Shown here: positions 8,772 through 18,885 of the stretch, one piece after another
Layout of the letters: each line of letters begins with the position of its first letter
How positions within the stretch are numbered: the stretch's first letter is position 1
Assembly (NCBI RefSeq): GCF_904067045.1
Contig: NZ_CAJFDC010000036.1
Coordinates: 1,380,001-1,444,000 of the forward strand
Direction of reading: 5' to 3'
From: Pseudomonas sp. FEN
GTDB taxonomy: Bacteria; Pseudomonadota; Gammaproteobacteria; Pseudomonadales; Pseudomonadaceae
DNA: 64,000 bases
Translations under genes and position numbers: made by a program
Notes under the pieces: generated by a model
Seen by the model: only the letters and a program-made list of their open reading frames with translations
Databases searched by the model: none
Told to the model about the DNA's origin: nothing

Positions 8772-9323
8772 ATGGAAACTTCGATGACTGACCAGCACCT
8801 GCCCGTTTCATCCGCACCCACCCAAGCATTGTCCCGCCGCAGCCTGCTACGCGGCTCGGTAACCCTGGGCCTGGCGGCCCTGGTCGGCGGCCTCGGCTGG
8901 CAACCGGTCATGGCCATGGCCGGGAGCGAGCAGGGTTTTATCACCTTGTCGCAATTCCTGGTCAGCCGCCCGGTCAACCCGGTCCTGGCGGCACGCTACT
9001 ATCGCGCCCTGAGCCGGCGCGCGGTGAATTTCAGCGGCAATGTCAGCGCCCTCGGGCAACTGATCGCCGGACAGGGCTTCAAGCATGTGGATGAATACCT
9101 CGCCCAGGCCAACCTCGACCCGTCATTGAAGGCGACCGCGACCAGCATCATTTCGGCCTGGTACCTGGGCACCGTCGGCGAGCTCGCCGACGCCGAGTTG
9201 GTCAGCTACGCCGAGGCACTGATGTACCGCCCGACTCACGGCATCCTCATCATCCCAACTTACGGTGGCGGCCCCGACTCCTGGGGTAGCAAGCCAGCCG
9301 ACACTCAGGATTTCCAACTATGA
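8772..9323 (+). CDS. Small (Tat-signal) subunit of membrane FAD dehydrogenase
   Basis: 183 residues. A twin-arginine-type signal SRRSLLRGSVTLGLAALVGG at about 18-37 is followed by a mature part beginning FITLSQFLVSRPVNP, as in the FAD-SLDH/gluconate 2-dehydrogenase subunit 3 family. The small subunit carries the flavoprotein across the membrane by hitch-hiking on Tat and stabilises it. It starts 3 bases after the cytochrome gene stop, and its own stop overlaps the next start (ATGAGC, 4 bases). ATG at 8793 is an alternative start. Confidence 0.87.
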   Translation: METSMTDQHLPVSSAPTQALSRRSLLRGSVTLGLAALVGGLGWQPVMAMAGSEQGFITLSQFLVSRPVNPVLAARYYRALSRRAVNFSGNVSALGQLIAGQGFKHVDEYLAQANLDPSLKATATSIISAWYLGTVGELADAELVSYAEALMYRPTHGILIIPTYGGGPDSWGSKPADTQDFQL

Positions 9324-10954
9324 GCAGCATGGCTTACGACGCCGACGTGGTCGTCATCGGTTCCGGCGTGATGGGTGGCCTGATTGCCAGCGACCTGGCC
9401 AAGGCAAACAAATCCGTGATCGTCCTCGAAGCGGGCCCGCGGGTGAACCGCCGCGAGATCGTCGAGACCTTCCGCAACTCCGCGGTCAAACTGTCGCTGG
9501 CCAATGCCAAGTTGCAGGGGGCCGGCTCGCCCTATCCGAGCCTGCCGCATGCGCCATCCACCTATGGCGACTACCTGCAGCAGGTCGGTCCGGTCAAATA
9601 CAACACCTCCTACCTGCGCGTGGTCGGCGGCACCACCTGGCACTTCGGCTCCTCGCTGTGGCGCATGCTACCGAACGACTTCCGCCTCAACTCCCTCTAT
9701 GGCCGTGGGCGTGATTGGCCGATCGGCTACGACGAACTGGAACCCTTCTACGCCCGTGCCGAAACCGAGCTGGGCGTCTCCGGGGTCGATGGCCAGGACG
9801 AAAGCGGCCAGGGCGGCAAGGCCTATCCGCCACGCTCGATCCCCTACCCGATGCAGGGCCTGAAGCCGAGCTACATGTTCCAGCGCCTCTCGACCCTGCT
9901 GAGCAAGGGTGGCTACCACCCGATCCTCGAACCCAATGGCCGGGCCACCCGCCCCTATGGCAAGCGCCCACCGTGCGCAGGCAACAACAACTGCAACCCG
10001 GTCTGTCCGATTGCCGCCAAGTACGATGGTTCGATGCATATCGACGAGGCCGAGCGCCATGGCGCCAAGGTCCTGGAAAACTCGGTGGTATACAGGATCG
10101 AGGCTGGCGACGATGGCAAGATTACCGCGATCTGGTACATGCGCCCGGACAAGACCCAACATCGCCTGACCGCCCGTTACTTCGTGCTGGCGGCCTATGG
10201 CATCGAATCGCCAAAGCTGTTGCTGATGTCCACCTCCGAGAAATACCCCAACGGCATCGCCAACGCTTCCGACCAGGTCGGCCGCAACCTGATGGACCAC
10301 ACCGGCGTCAGCATGAACGTGATGACCAGGGAGGACATGTGGCCCGGCGAGGGGCCGACCCAATTGCTGGTGTACCTGAACAGCCGCGACGGTGCCTTCC
10401 GCAAGGACTACCCGAGTTACAAGATCAAGGTGCGCAATACGGTCCCGACCTCGCAGATCACCAGCAACCTGATCGCCAAGGGCGTGCTCGGCTCGAAACT
10501 CGACGAACAGATTCGCCTGCAGTCGGCGCGCTCACTGAACTGGGCGGTGGACTTCGAGACCCTGCCGCTGCCGGAAAACCGCATCACGCCAAGCAAGACG
10601 CGCTTCGACGCGATTGGCCTGCCGATGCCGGAGATCTACTACAGCGTTCCCGACTACTGGCATGCGGGCAAGGAAAAGGCCCTGGAGGATCTCAAGCAAT
10701 TCGCCCACCTGCTCGACGCCGATATCCTCGGTACTGATGTCAACTTCCAGAACCGCCAGCACATCATGGGCACCACCATCATGGGCGACGATCCAAAAAA
10801 CTCGGTGGTCGACCGCGACTGCCGCAGCCATGACCACGCCAACCTGTTTATCGCCGGAACCAGCGTGATGCCATCGTCGTCTTGCGTGAACCCCACATTG
10901 ACCGGCGCCGCGCTGAGCATTCGTATCGCTGATCAATTGCTGAGGGAGGTGTAG
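9320..10954 (+). CDS. GMC-type FAD large subunit of periplasmic sugar/sugar-acid dehydrogenase
   Basis: 544 residues. The FAD-binding motif is GSGVMG (14-19) with LEAG at 36-39. The C-terminal GMC signature is SSSCVNPTLTGAALSIRIAD. Cys219, Cys225 and Cys229 (CAGNNNCNPVCP, C-x5-C-x3-C) match the 3Fe-4S cluster ligands known from the catalytic subunits of bacterial FAD glucose and fructose dehydrogenases. It has no signal of its own and would be exported with the small subunit. The substrate is not determined; gluconate, 2-ketogluconate, sorbitol and fructose enzymes share this architecture. The gene order cytochrome-small-large differs from the small-large-cytochrome order I know best. Confidence 0.92.
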   Translation: MSSMAYDADVVVIGSGVMGGLIASDLAKANKSVIVLEAGPRVNRREIVETFRNSAVKLSLANAKLQGAGSPYPSLPHAPSTYGDYLQQVGPVKYNTSYLRVVGGTTWHFGSSLWRMLPNDFRLNSLYGRGRDWPIGYDELEPFYARAETELGVSGVDGQDESGQGGKAYPPRSIPYPMQGLKPSYMFQRLSTLLSKGGYHPILEPNGRATRPYGKRPPCAGNNNCNPVCPIAAKYDGSMHIDEAERHGAKVLENSVVYRIEAGDDGKITAIWYMRPDKTQHRLTARYFVLAAYGIESPKLLLMSTSEKYPNGIANASDQVGRNLMDHTGVSMNVMTREDMWPGEGPTQLLVYLNSRDGAFRKDYPSYKIKVRNTVPTSQITSNLIAKGVLGSKLDEQIRLQSARSLNWAVDFETLPLPENRITPSKTRFDAIGLPMPEIYYSVPDYWHAGKEKALEDLKQFAHLLDADILGTDVNFQNRQHIMGTTIMGDDPKNSVVDRDCRSHDHANLFIAGTSVMPSSSCVNPTLTGAALSIRIADQLLREV

Positions 10955-11120
10955 GCGCACGGTTACACACAGCCACGCAGCGCGCGAAAAGCGCCGTGGT
11001 GGAAACAAGCGTCACGCCTGCTTCCATCGTTTTCGTGAGGTTGAACGCTACGTACCAGCCTCTAGAGCCATTGCGGGGATGTAGAGAAGGCGCGGCCCTC
11101 ATAGATCCATCGCTAAAATC

Positions 11121-11170
11121 GTTAGCCTATAGGCGTACAAAAAGTAGATTTTGTACGCCTATAGGCTAAC
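11121..11170. repeat. 22-bp perfect inverted repeat after hipA
   Basis: The left arm 11121-11142 and right arm 11149-11170 are exact reverse complements, with a 6-base loop AGTAGA. Each arm contains the self-palindrome GCCTATAGGC, so the repeat is nested. It lies 26 bases past the hipA stop and could be a terminator, a transposon/recombination remnant or a protein-binding site. Confidence 0.85.
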
Positions 11171-11195
11171 AAATCGAGCTATCGGGGATGACGAG

Positions 11196-12470
11196 CTAGC
11201 CTTGCGCTCTCGCGAAGGCAGGAGCCATGTAGTCTTGCTCACGCGGCGAAAAGCCCAGGGCTTGAGCAACTGTTCTCCATTGGCTAACAGCGTCAACGCA
11301 GTCGGCAATGATCTCATTCGCATCCCCCATACCCACCCGAAAAAAGCCGGCCACCTCTCGGGCAAGCTCCAGATCCAGGGCGTTGTCATACTCGGTGATA
11401 TTGAGCTTCAGGCCGTCGCCATCGGGCACGGGATTCAAGTCGTATGCATCGGATAGACGCCAGCCCTTGCCTGGCTCAAGGATGAAACCATGATTGCGCA
11501 AGTGGTCATCCGTGTTCGAAACCAGAATGTTGAACACTATGCGTGTCCAAAGCTCCTCCAGATCCCGCTTGGTATCTGAGCCATTTCGCATCAGAATTTC
11601 AGCCAGCTCCATATAGCTGACTCCACTGCCGGCGTCGTCACCGTCTACATGACCGGTGAGCGTCATGGCGGATGCAAAATGGAGGCGACCGCCAGCAGCA
11701 GTCCGGTCGAAGCGCTTGACCATGAAGCAGTGATAGTCGCTCGCATAGCGCTTGGCCGTTGCCGAAGCAACGTTCAGACCGCAGGCTTTCGCGAGCGCAT
11801 TGACCACCAACTCCCACCCACCGACATCGTAGGTATCTCGAGTGGACGGGAATTTGGCAATCCACAGGTGCCCATCACCGTCAGCCACGCTGGCCTTTGG
11901 CCGGGCACCACCGAGTGAACCACCGGGTGCGATCAGCATGCGTAACCATTCCCGGCCATCCACCGCCACGTTGTCCGGATCTAGCTCCAATTCACGGCTG
12001 GCGCGCTCAAGAGCATGAATCTCGATGAAGGGCGGAGCAGCTACATAGTGCTGATCGTCGAGGAAATTGCCCTCGTCATTCAGTCGGTACCGAAGAGCAC
12101 CAACCCGATAGAGGTCATGGACACCAAGCAGAAAGTCCGACTCGCCAAGTCTCTTGTTCACAGGAGCCAAGCCGTCACGGATATCGCGTTCCAGGCGACG
12201 CTTCATAAGCAGTCGCCCCCAGCGATCGGGACAGGAGTCGCCGAACACCCCGAACATATCGCGGCCACCGCCTGGGTACTGGGCACCCGCGTATGGCCCA
12301 ATACTGGGGTCGATCTGAACAGTACTCAACGCGGGATTTTTCAGCGCCACCGGGTCATTTTCGTAGTCGAACTTCTCCGATTGACGAGTTTTTCGAGCAT
12401 GCAGCCAGCCGAGACGCTGCGGCCCATCCAGCCCGTCCCAGTCGGCGTAAACTCCAATCATGGTACTCAT
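11196..12470 (-). CDS. hipA: HipA-family Ser/Thr kinase toxin
   Basis: 424 residues. Glycine-rich P-loop-like motif GGSLGGARPK (183-192), ATP-binding Lys in WIAKF (about 206), catalytic loop NTDDHLRNHG (319-328, Asp322 region) and metal-binding DAYDLNP (341-347). All catalytic residues of HipA kinases are present, so an active enzyme is expected. In E. coli HipA phosphorylates GltX and causes persistence; the target here is unknown. Its ATG overlaps the hipB stop (TAATG). Codon use is less GC-biased than the neighbouring core genes, in line with horizontal gain. Confidence 0.92.
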   Translation of the reverse strand: MSTMIGVYADWDGLDGPQRLGWLHARKTRQSEKFDYENDPVALKNPALSTVQIDPSIGPYAGAQYPGGGRDMFGVFGDSCPDRWGRLLMKRRLERDIRDGLAPVNKRLGESDFLLGVHDLYRVGALRYRLNDEGNFLDDQHYVAAPPFIEIHALERASRELELDPDNVAVDGREWLRMLIAPGGSLGGARPKASVADGDGHLWIAKFPSTRDTYDVGGWELVVNALAKACGLNVASATAKRYASDYHCFMVKRFDRTAAGGRLHFASAMTLTGHVDGDDAGSGVSYMELAEILMRNGSDTKRDLEELWTRIVFNILVSNTDDHLRNHGFILEPGKGWRLSDAYDLNPVPDGDGLKLNITEYDNALDLELAREVAGFFRVGMGDANEIIADCVDAVSQWRTVAQALGFSPREQDYMAPAFARAQG

Positions 12471-12976
12471 TACTTGTCAATCCTCCGACGAGGCGGGATC
12501 AAGGCAGCCAGTGAGTCGCTACTGATTGCTCCACTGTCGCTTCGGATTACAACCTGGGAGGCCGCTGGTTTCTCGGGGGCACGCACTTTCTGAACCGCGA
12601 CTTTCCCCAACGGATCCCGCAGCGTGCTCCTTTGAGGCGTTGGCGCTTCGCCTGGGGCTCGTACAGCGGTAAGTGTTTTTTTCTTGCCCGGAAGAAGACT
12701 CACATCCTGCAGGTGGCGGCCAAGCTCATCCTCACCAGCGAGCTTGGTCAGGTCCCTCTCAAGCCCCAGCACCTGCATTATTGCCAAGTAGGCACCGATG
12801 GTGCTGCCGGACGAGCCGTGCTCCAGGGCGCGCAGGGTCATCTGGGACATACCGGCGCGCTCGGCGGCCTGTTTGGCCGTGATTTTGCGCCGCAACCGGG
12901 CGAGCTTAAGCCGCTCGCCGAGGTCAGCAAGCAGGCGTTCGGTTGCTGGAAAAAGCGGTGCGGTTTTCTTGGCCAT
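12470..12976 (-). CDS. hipB: HipB-family antitoxin, Xre-type HTH with long C-terminal tail
   Basis: 168 residues, about twice the E. coli HipB length (88). The HTH spans about 16-75 (LARLRRKITAKQAAERAGMS then QMTLRALEHG). The tail from about 90 to 168 is basic and probably disordered, ending SLAALIPPRRRIDK. The SD AAGGA is 8 bases before the ATG. The gene precedes and overlaps hipA by one base, the expected autoregulated antitoxin-toxin order. The tail may be the part that neutralises HipA, but this is inference. Confidence 0.87.
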   Translation of the reverse strand: MAKKTAPLFPATERLLADLGERLKLARLRRKITAKQAAERAGMSQMTLRALEHGSSGSTIGAYLAIMQVLGLERDLTKLAGEDELGRHLQDVSLLPGKKKTLTAVRAPGEAPTPQRSTLRDPLGKVAVQKVRAPEKPAASQVVIRSDSGAISSDSLAALIPPRRRIDK

Positions 12977-12989
12977 GCTGTTATTCCTT

Positions 12990-13041
12990 CACTTATACGA
13001 AATAAGTGCAAGAATAATAGCACTTAACCTATATCACTCAA
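12990..13041 (-). promoter_or_regulatory. hipBA promoter with operator-like palindrome
   Basis: On the minus strand, -35 TTGAGT (13036-13041) is followed after 16 bases by -10 TATTAT (13014-13019). The perfect inverted repeat CACTTAT-N5-ATAAGTG (12990-13008) sits at the expected start site, and another half site (CACTTAA) is at 13021-13027. This is a good place for HipB autorepression. Confidence 0.65.
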
Positions 13042-13286
13042 GTAAAATTATTTTGGCTATATATCTATCAAAATGCCAAATTAATTGCATTAATGCTCAT
13101 CTCCTCTTGGTCGCCCCCACCCTGATCATTCCTCATTTCAGAAATTACCAACGAGTCCGGCATGATTCCCCGCCGATGAACCAAACAACGAATCGTCTGG
13201 ACACATAAAAGCCCCCAAGCCCCTCCCCCGCTCAACTAGTCTTCCAGAACCGCAGGAAGCGGCCCCTTCGCGTTCAAGGAAAGAGC

Positions 13287-14780
<1,494 letters not shown>

Positions 14781-14846
14781 ACAGGATATCGCGTGAACAA
14801 AGCCTGACCGAAACATTGCGTTATCGGCCAGACCATCCCCAAAGGG

Positions 14847-16061
14847 TTATTCCTTGCTCAAATCCACCAACGGCGTGCCCCGCACCTCCGTCTTGCGCCC
14901 ATCCTGAATCTGCGTCACCCGCTGCACCGCCTTATCCACAGCCGCCTTGTCCGCCAGCAGGCTGTAACTGATCTGGAACTGGCGCTTCTGCCCGGCCTCG
15001 ATCGTCGGCACCAACCCCAGCGGACGCTGGTAATGGCGGTTATAGGAGAAGCTGGTGCCCGGCTCCAGCCCGGTGACATAGCCCTGCCCCCGGGTATCGG
15101 TGTTTTTCCACAGGGAGAACACTGGCAACTGCTGGGTGTTGAACCCGACCGAAACCCCAAGACTACCCGCCTTGTTGTGCAACACCGCCAGGGTCTCGCC
15201 CTTGGCATCGGCATACGGCACGACGTTGTAGACGGTCTCGTCATAGTCCTTGGTCGGCGCGCGATAGGTCTGCCAGTCCGCCAGGTCGCCCTTGGCCTTG
15301 TCGTTGAACGGCGAGACCTGCTTCACCGGCGCCACGAAGCGTGCGCCTTGCTCCAGGAACGGAGTGCTGAAGTTGCTGTGATACAGCGCCTGGTATTCCT
15401 TCGGATAGTCGCCGTTGTTGGTCAGCGTATCGTTGAGCGCAAAGCTCACACTGCCGGGCAGCGTCGACAGTTCGGTGACCACGGAGAAGTCGACCTTCTT
15501 GAACGCCTGCTCCTTCAGCTCGCCTTGCAAACGAATGGCATAAGGCGGTTGTTCGTCGATATGCAGGGTGACCTTGCTGGCCGGAATATTCGCCGCCCGC
15601 CCGTGCAAGGTGAGCAGTTCACCGTTATCGAGCCCCGGATGCCCGACCCACTCATAGCCGCAACGCGTCACCAATTCGTTGAAGCCCTCCAGCCAGCCCA
15701 GGCCACCGCGGCCATTGAGCTCGATAAAGGCCGGATTGACCACCTCCTTGACCGGCGAGTCCCAGCCCAGGCGCACATCGCCTACGGATGCATGCAGGAC
15801 GTTCATGCCCCGGGTCGGGACCACCGAGAGTTTCATCGTGCCGTTGTCGATATCGACGATGCTGACCCCTTCCTGGCGACCGCCGTGCAAGGTGCGCATC
15901 GTGACGGAGAAGGGTTTGGCGGTCTTGATCCCCAGTTGCTGGCTGGTGATCTGCCGGTTCTGCGCGGGCGTGTCGCTATCGAGCAGCGTGTAGTCCCAGG
16001 CCATGGCATGGGAAGCAGCGGTCAGGGCGGTGACGCCGAAAAGCAAGCGGAGGGAAGTCAT
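14847..16061 (-). CDS. Exported DUF4432 (aldose 1-epimerase-fold) protein
   Basis: 404 residues from MTSLRLLFGV. This start has AAGGA 7 bases upstream and gives a normal signal peptide ending at about SHAMA-WDYTLL; upstream codons in the same frame are not needed. The mature part has the galactose-mutarotase-like beta sandwich of DUF4432 (VPTRGMNVLHASVGDVRLGW, the His in HSNFSTPFL, and TGLEPGTSFSYNRHYQRPLG). Its enzymatic role is not known. A periplasmic sugar-binding or epimerase function is inferred from fold and signal only. Confidence 0.85.
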   Translation of the reverse strand: MTSLRLLFGVTALTAASHAMAWDYTLLDSDTPAQNRQITSQQLGIKTAKPFSVTMRTLHGGRQEGVSIVDIDNGTMKLSVVPTRGMNVLHASVGDVRLGWDSPVKEVVNPAFIELNGRGGLGWLEGFNELVTRCGYEWVGHPGLDNGELLTLHGRAANIPASKVTLHIDEQPPYAIRLQGELKEQAFKKVDFSVVTELSTLPGSVSFALNDTLTNNGDYPKEYQALYHSNFSTPFLEQGARFVAPVKQVSPFNDKAKGDLADWQTYRAPTKDYDETVYNVVPYADAKGETLAVLHNKAGSLGVSVGFNTQQLPVFSLWKNTDTRGQGYVTGLEPGTSFSYNRHYQRPLGLVPTIEAGQKRQFQISYSLLADKAAVDKAVQRVTQIQDGRKTEVRGTPLVDLSKE

Positions 16062-16184
16062 GGGCGGTCCTTGTTGGAATTGTTCGACTTTTATAGCGCT
16101 GATGAAACGATTCAGCAAGTCAGCCGAACAAATTCGCGGACACTACGACGCTATGGAGTGAGCGCGGCCTGAACCGCACTGTCC

Positions 16185-18161
16185 TCAGCGAAACTGATCC
16201 ACCTCCTGACGCAGCTCCGTCGCCAGGGTCTCCAGCTCCCGGGCTGTGATTGCCAGGTTGGAGACCACCTCGCGCTGCTCGCCGTTGGCCAGGGCGATGC
16301 TCTGCAGGTTGCTGCTGAGCTGGGTTGCGGTGCTGCTCTGTTCCTGGGTCGCGGTGGTGATAACGGCAAACTGCTGTCCGGCCGAACGGCTCTGCTCGTC
16401 GATCTGCGCCAGGGCAGAAGCCACGTTGGCATTGCGCGACAGGCCCTCCTGCATCAGCCGATTACCCTCTTCCATGGTGCTGATGGCGTGACCGGTCTGT
16501 TGCTGAATGCTCTGGATCATCCCGGAAATCTGGTCGGTGGCTTCACGGGTCCGTCCCGCCAAGCTGCGCACCTCGTCCGCCACCACGGCAAAACCGCGCC
16601 CCTGTTCCCCGGCACGGGCCGCTTCAATGGCCGCGTTCAGGGCCAGCAAGTTGGTCTGATCGGCAATCGAGGTGATCACCCCGACAATCCCGCCGATTTC
16701 CTCGGAACGCTGCCCCAGGGCGTTGATCACCTGCGCCGTGCTGCCGAGGGAACCGGCAATCTGCTCCAGGGATGTCGAGGCCTCGTCCATGGCGGTGCGG
16801 CCGATTCGGGTCTGCCGGGCATTCTCCTGGGCCAGCCGCTCGGTATTGCCCATGTTGTCGGCGATATTCAGCGAGGTGGCACTGAACTGCTCCACCGCGC
16901 CGGCCATGCTGCTGATCTCGCCGGATTGCTGCTCGATCCCTTCATAGGCACCGCCGGACAAGCCGGTGAGTACATGGGCACGGCTGCTGACCTCGGCAGC
17001 CGCCTTGCGGATGTGCTCGACCATCGAGGACAGCGCCTGCCCCATCTGGTTGAAGCTGTCGGCCAACTGGCCAATCTCGTCATGGCTGGACACGTCCAGG
17101 CGCACGCTCAAATCCCCCGCCCCCAAGGCTTGTGCCTGACGCACCAGGTCGCCCAGGGGGCGCAACTTGCTGCGCAGCAACCAGATCACCGCGCCGACGG
17201 CCAGCAGCATCGCCAACAGGCTGCCAATCACCAGTTTAATGCCGACATTCCAGGTCACGGCGCGGATCTCGGCTTTGGGCAGGCTCGCCACCACAGTCCA
17301 CGGCCCGCCCTCAAAGGTCACCGCGACGCTGTAGAAATCCTCGTTCTTGTCACTCCAGAAACGACCATGACCCGGTTGCCGGGCCAGCTCGGCGATCACC
17401 GCAATCGCCGGTTCGAGATCCTTCACCCCAGCCGGCGGCACCAGCCAATGTTTCTGCTCATCGAGCAAGGCCAAGGAGCCGGAGGTACCGATGCGAAAGC
17501 GCTTGAGGTTGTCGAACTGCGCATTCTGCGCATCGGTGTAGTCAAAACCGACGAACAGCACCGCGATCACCTTGCCAGCGGCGTCGCGTACCGGGGTGTA
17601 CTGGGTCATGTAGTAACGGTCGAACAGCAATGCCCGGCCGACGTAGCTCTGGCCCGCCAGCAAGCGCTGGTAAGCCGGGTGCTGGTGATCGAGCAGGGTG
17701 CCGATGGCGCGACTACCGTCCTGCTTGGTCAGGGAGGTACTGACCCGGACGAAATCCTCGCCGCTGCGCACGAACAGAGTCGCGACACCGGCGGACATCT
17801 GCTTGAAGGCGTCCACCTCGGCGAAGTTGTTGTTCAGCAGCTCATTGCCCAGGTACAGGCCCGGCGCTTGTACGCTGCCCACGGCAACCAGTTCCTCGGG
17901 GCGCACGCTCAGGCCACTGCTGAAACGCTTTTCGAACAGCCCACTCAAGCGCTGAGTGCTCTCGCGCAAGGTGCCATGAAAGGTGTTCAACTGGTCAGCC
18001 AGCAGGCGGGCTTCGCTGGCCAGGTGTTCTTCACGAGTGTCGAGGTTGGCCGCGTCCAGCGAACGCAAGGCAAACACGGTGCTGCCACTGATCACCAGCG
18101 CCAGGATAACGGCGAGTGCCAGCCCCAGTTGCGAGGCAATACGGGCACGAGGTCGGGACAT
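16185..18161 (-). CDS. Methyl-accepting chemotaxis protein with periplasmic Cache sensor
   Basis: 658 residues. TM1 is about 12-32. The periplasmic region (33-295) contains RYYMTQYTPVRDAAGKVIAVLFVGFDYT, typical of Cache_3-Cache_2 / single Cache sensors. TM2 is about 300-322, followed by HAMP and a signalling domain with tip NLLALNAAIEAARAGE. It ends TELRQEVDQFR with no CheR pentapeptide tail. Related receptors in pseudomonads sense small organic acids, but the ligand here is unassigned. It is transcribed alone on the minus strand. Confidence 0.93.
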   Translation of the reverse strand: MSRPRARIASQLGLALAVILALVISGSTVFALRSLDAANLDTREEHLASEARLLADQLNTFHGTLRESTQRLSGLFEKRFSSGLSVRPEELVAVGSVQAPGLYLGNELLNNNFAEVDAFKQMSAGVATLFVRSGEDFVRVSTSLTKQDGSRAIGTLLDHQHPAYQRLLAGQSYVGRALLFDRYYMTQYTPVRDAAGKVIAVLFVGFDYTDAQNAQFDNLKRFRIGTSGSLALLDEQKHWLVPPAGVKDLEPAIAVIAELARQPGHGRFWSDKNEDFYSVAVTFEGGPWTVVASLPKAEIRAVTWNVGIKLVIGSLLAMLLAVGAVIWLLRSKLRPLGDLVRQAQALGAGDLSVRLDVSSHDEIGQLADSFNQMGQALSSMVEHIRKAAAEVSSRAHVLTGLSGGAYEGIEQQSGEISSMAGAVEQFSATSLNIADNMGNTERLAQENARQTRIGRTAMDEASTSLEQIAGSLGSTAQVINALGQRSEEIGGIVGVITSIADQTNLLALNAAIEAARAGEQGRGFAVVADEVRSLAGRTREATDQISGMIQSIQQQTGHAISTMEEGNRLMQEGLSRNANVASALAQIDEQSRSAGQQFAVITTATQEQSSTATQLSSNLQSIALANGEQREVVSNLAITARELETLATELRQEVDQFR

Positions 18162-18525
18162 GATACGGCTCCTGGGCGGGTGGCAGATCCTGTGGGTACT
18201 GTCAGACCCACAGCAACATTTCCAATGACAAGCATGATCGAACCGCGCTGGATCGCGGTTCTATGTCGGTAGATTCGGCAGTGTTACAGAATACTTGAGT
18301 GATTTGGGCGGATATCAGCAACTACCAAAAAACTATCCGCCGAGCCGATCGGCTTCGGGCAGGAACATGGCCGCGACCTCGGCGACCAGAAAACTCCTCT
18401 CCGAGCTGTAATCGGAGCATTGCAACTTCGTTTTTCCATGCGCAAGCGCTTACATTAGCTTGCGATCAGCAGGGCATGGCGCTCACTTGAAAAACCACAC
18501 AGTAGTCCCTGCCACGTGGCCGGTT
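18162..18525. other. Intergenic region, no gene seen
   Basis: 364 bases at the left boundary of the lower-GC accessory block. The only structure I see is a short palindrome GCCGATCGGC (18344-18353) that extends imperfectly to 18341-18357. No convincing ORF, tRNA or REPIN. Confidence 0.45.
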
Positions 18526-18666
18526 TCAGGGGCGAGGCCCCACTTTTCCAGACGCTTCATATCTGTCGGGACGAGGCCCTTCATGAGGACCTCCGCCCCA
18601 AGGCATGCAGGCAGTCATCAATAAAGAACCAAGCGCGATCAGACTAATTACCACTAGATATTTCAT
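18526..18666 (-). CDS. Very small predicted lipoprotein
   Basis: 46 residues from MKYLVVISLIALGSLLMTAC, a signal with a lipobox-like LMTAC (Cys20). The mature 27 residues are rich in Gly/Pro and charge (MPWGGGPHEGPRPDRYEASG). SD GGAGA is 8 bases before this ATG; the longer frame has no signal. Function unknown. It is the last gene of a same-strand series that begins with the RND efflux operon. Confidence 0.7.
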   Translation of the reverse strand: MKYLVVISLIALGSLLMTACMPWGGGPHEGPRPDRYEASGKVGPRP

Positions 18667-18885
18667 GAGTTTATCTCCAGGACTGGGTTTAATTTCAAAA
18701 GTAACGTTTATGCTTGAAAACATGCAGCGCGTGCGACGCTTCTTTCTCTGAATCACGTCTCTCTTTATGCTTTGTCACTATTTGGACCTGAGTCAAATCG
18801 TCACAACAGCAGCAGACGAGAGCATTTACTACAAAAAATATACCTTCACTCGCAAAAAATGGAATTTTAAACACCAGGAGGTTCA

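Noticed and set aside
16488..18272. 594-codon plus-strand frame opposite the Cache chemoreceptor
   Set aside because: Mirror of chemoreceptor codons; no motifs or SD.
18338..18357. Palindrome near 18347 as a possible attachment site of the accessory block
   Set aside because: No matching repeat found at the other boundary and no integrase gene in the window.
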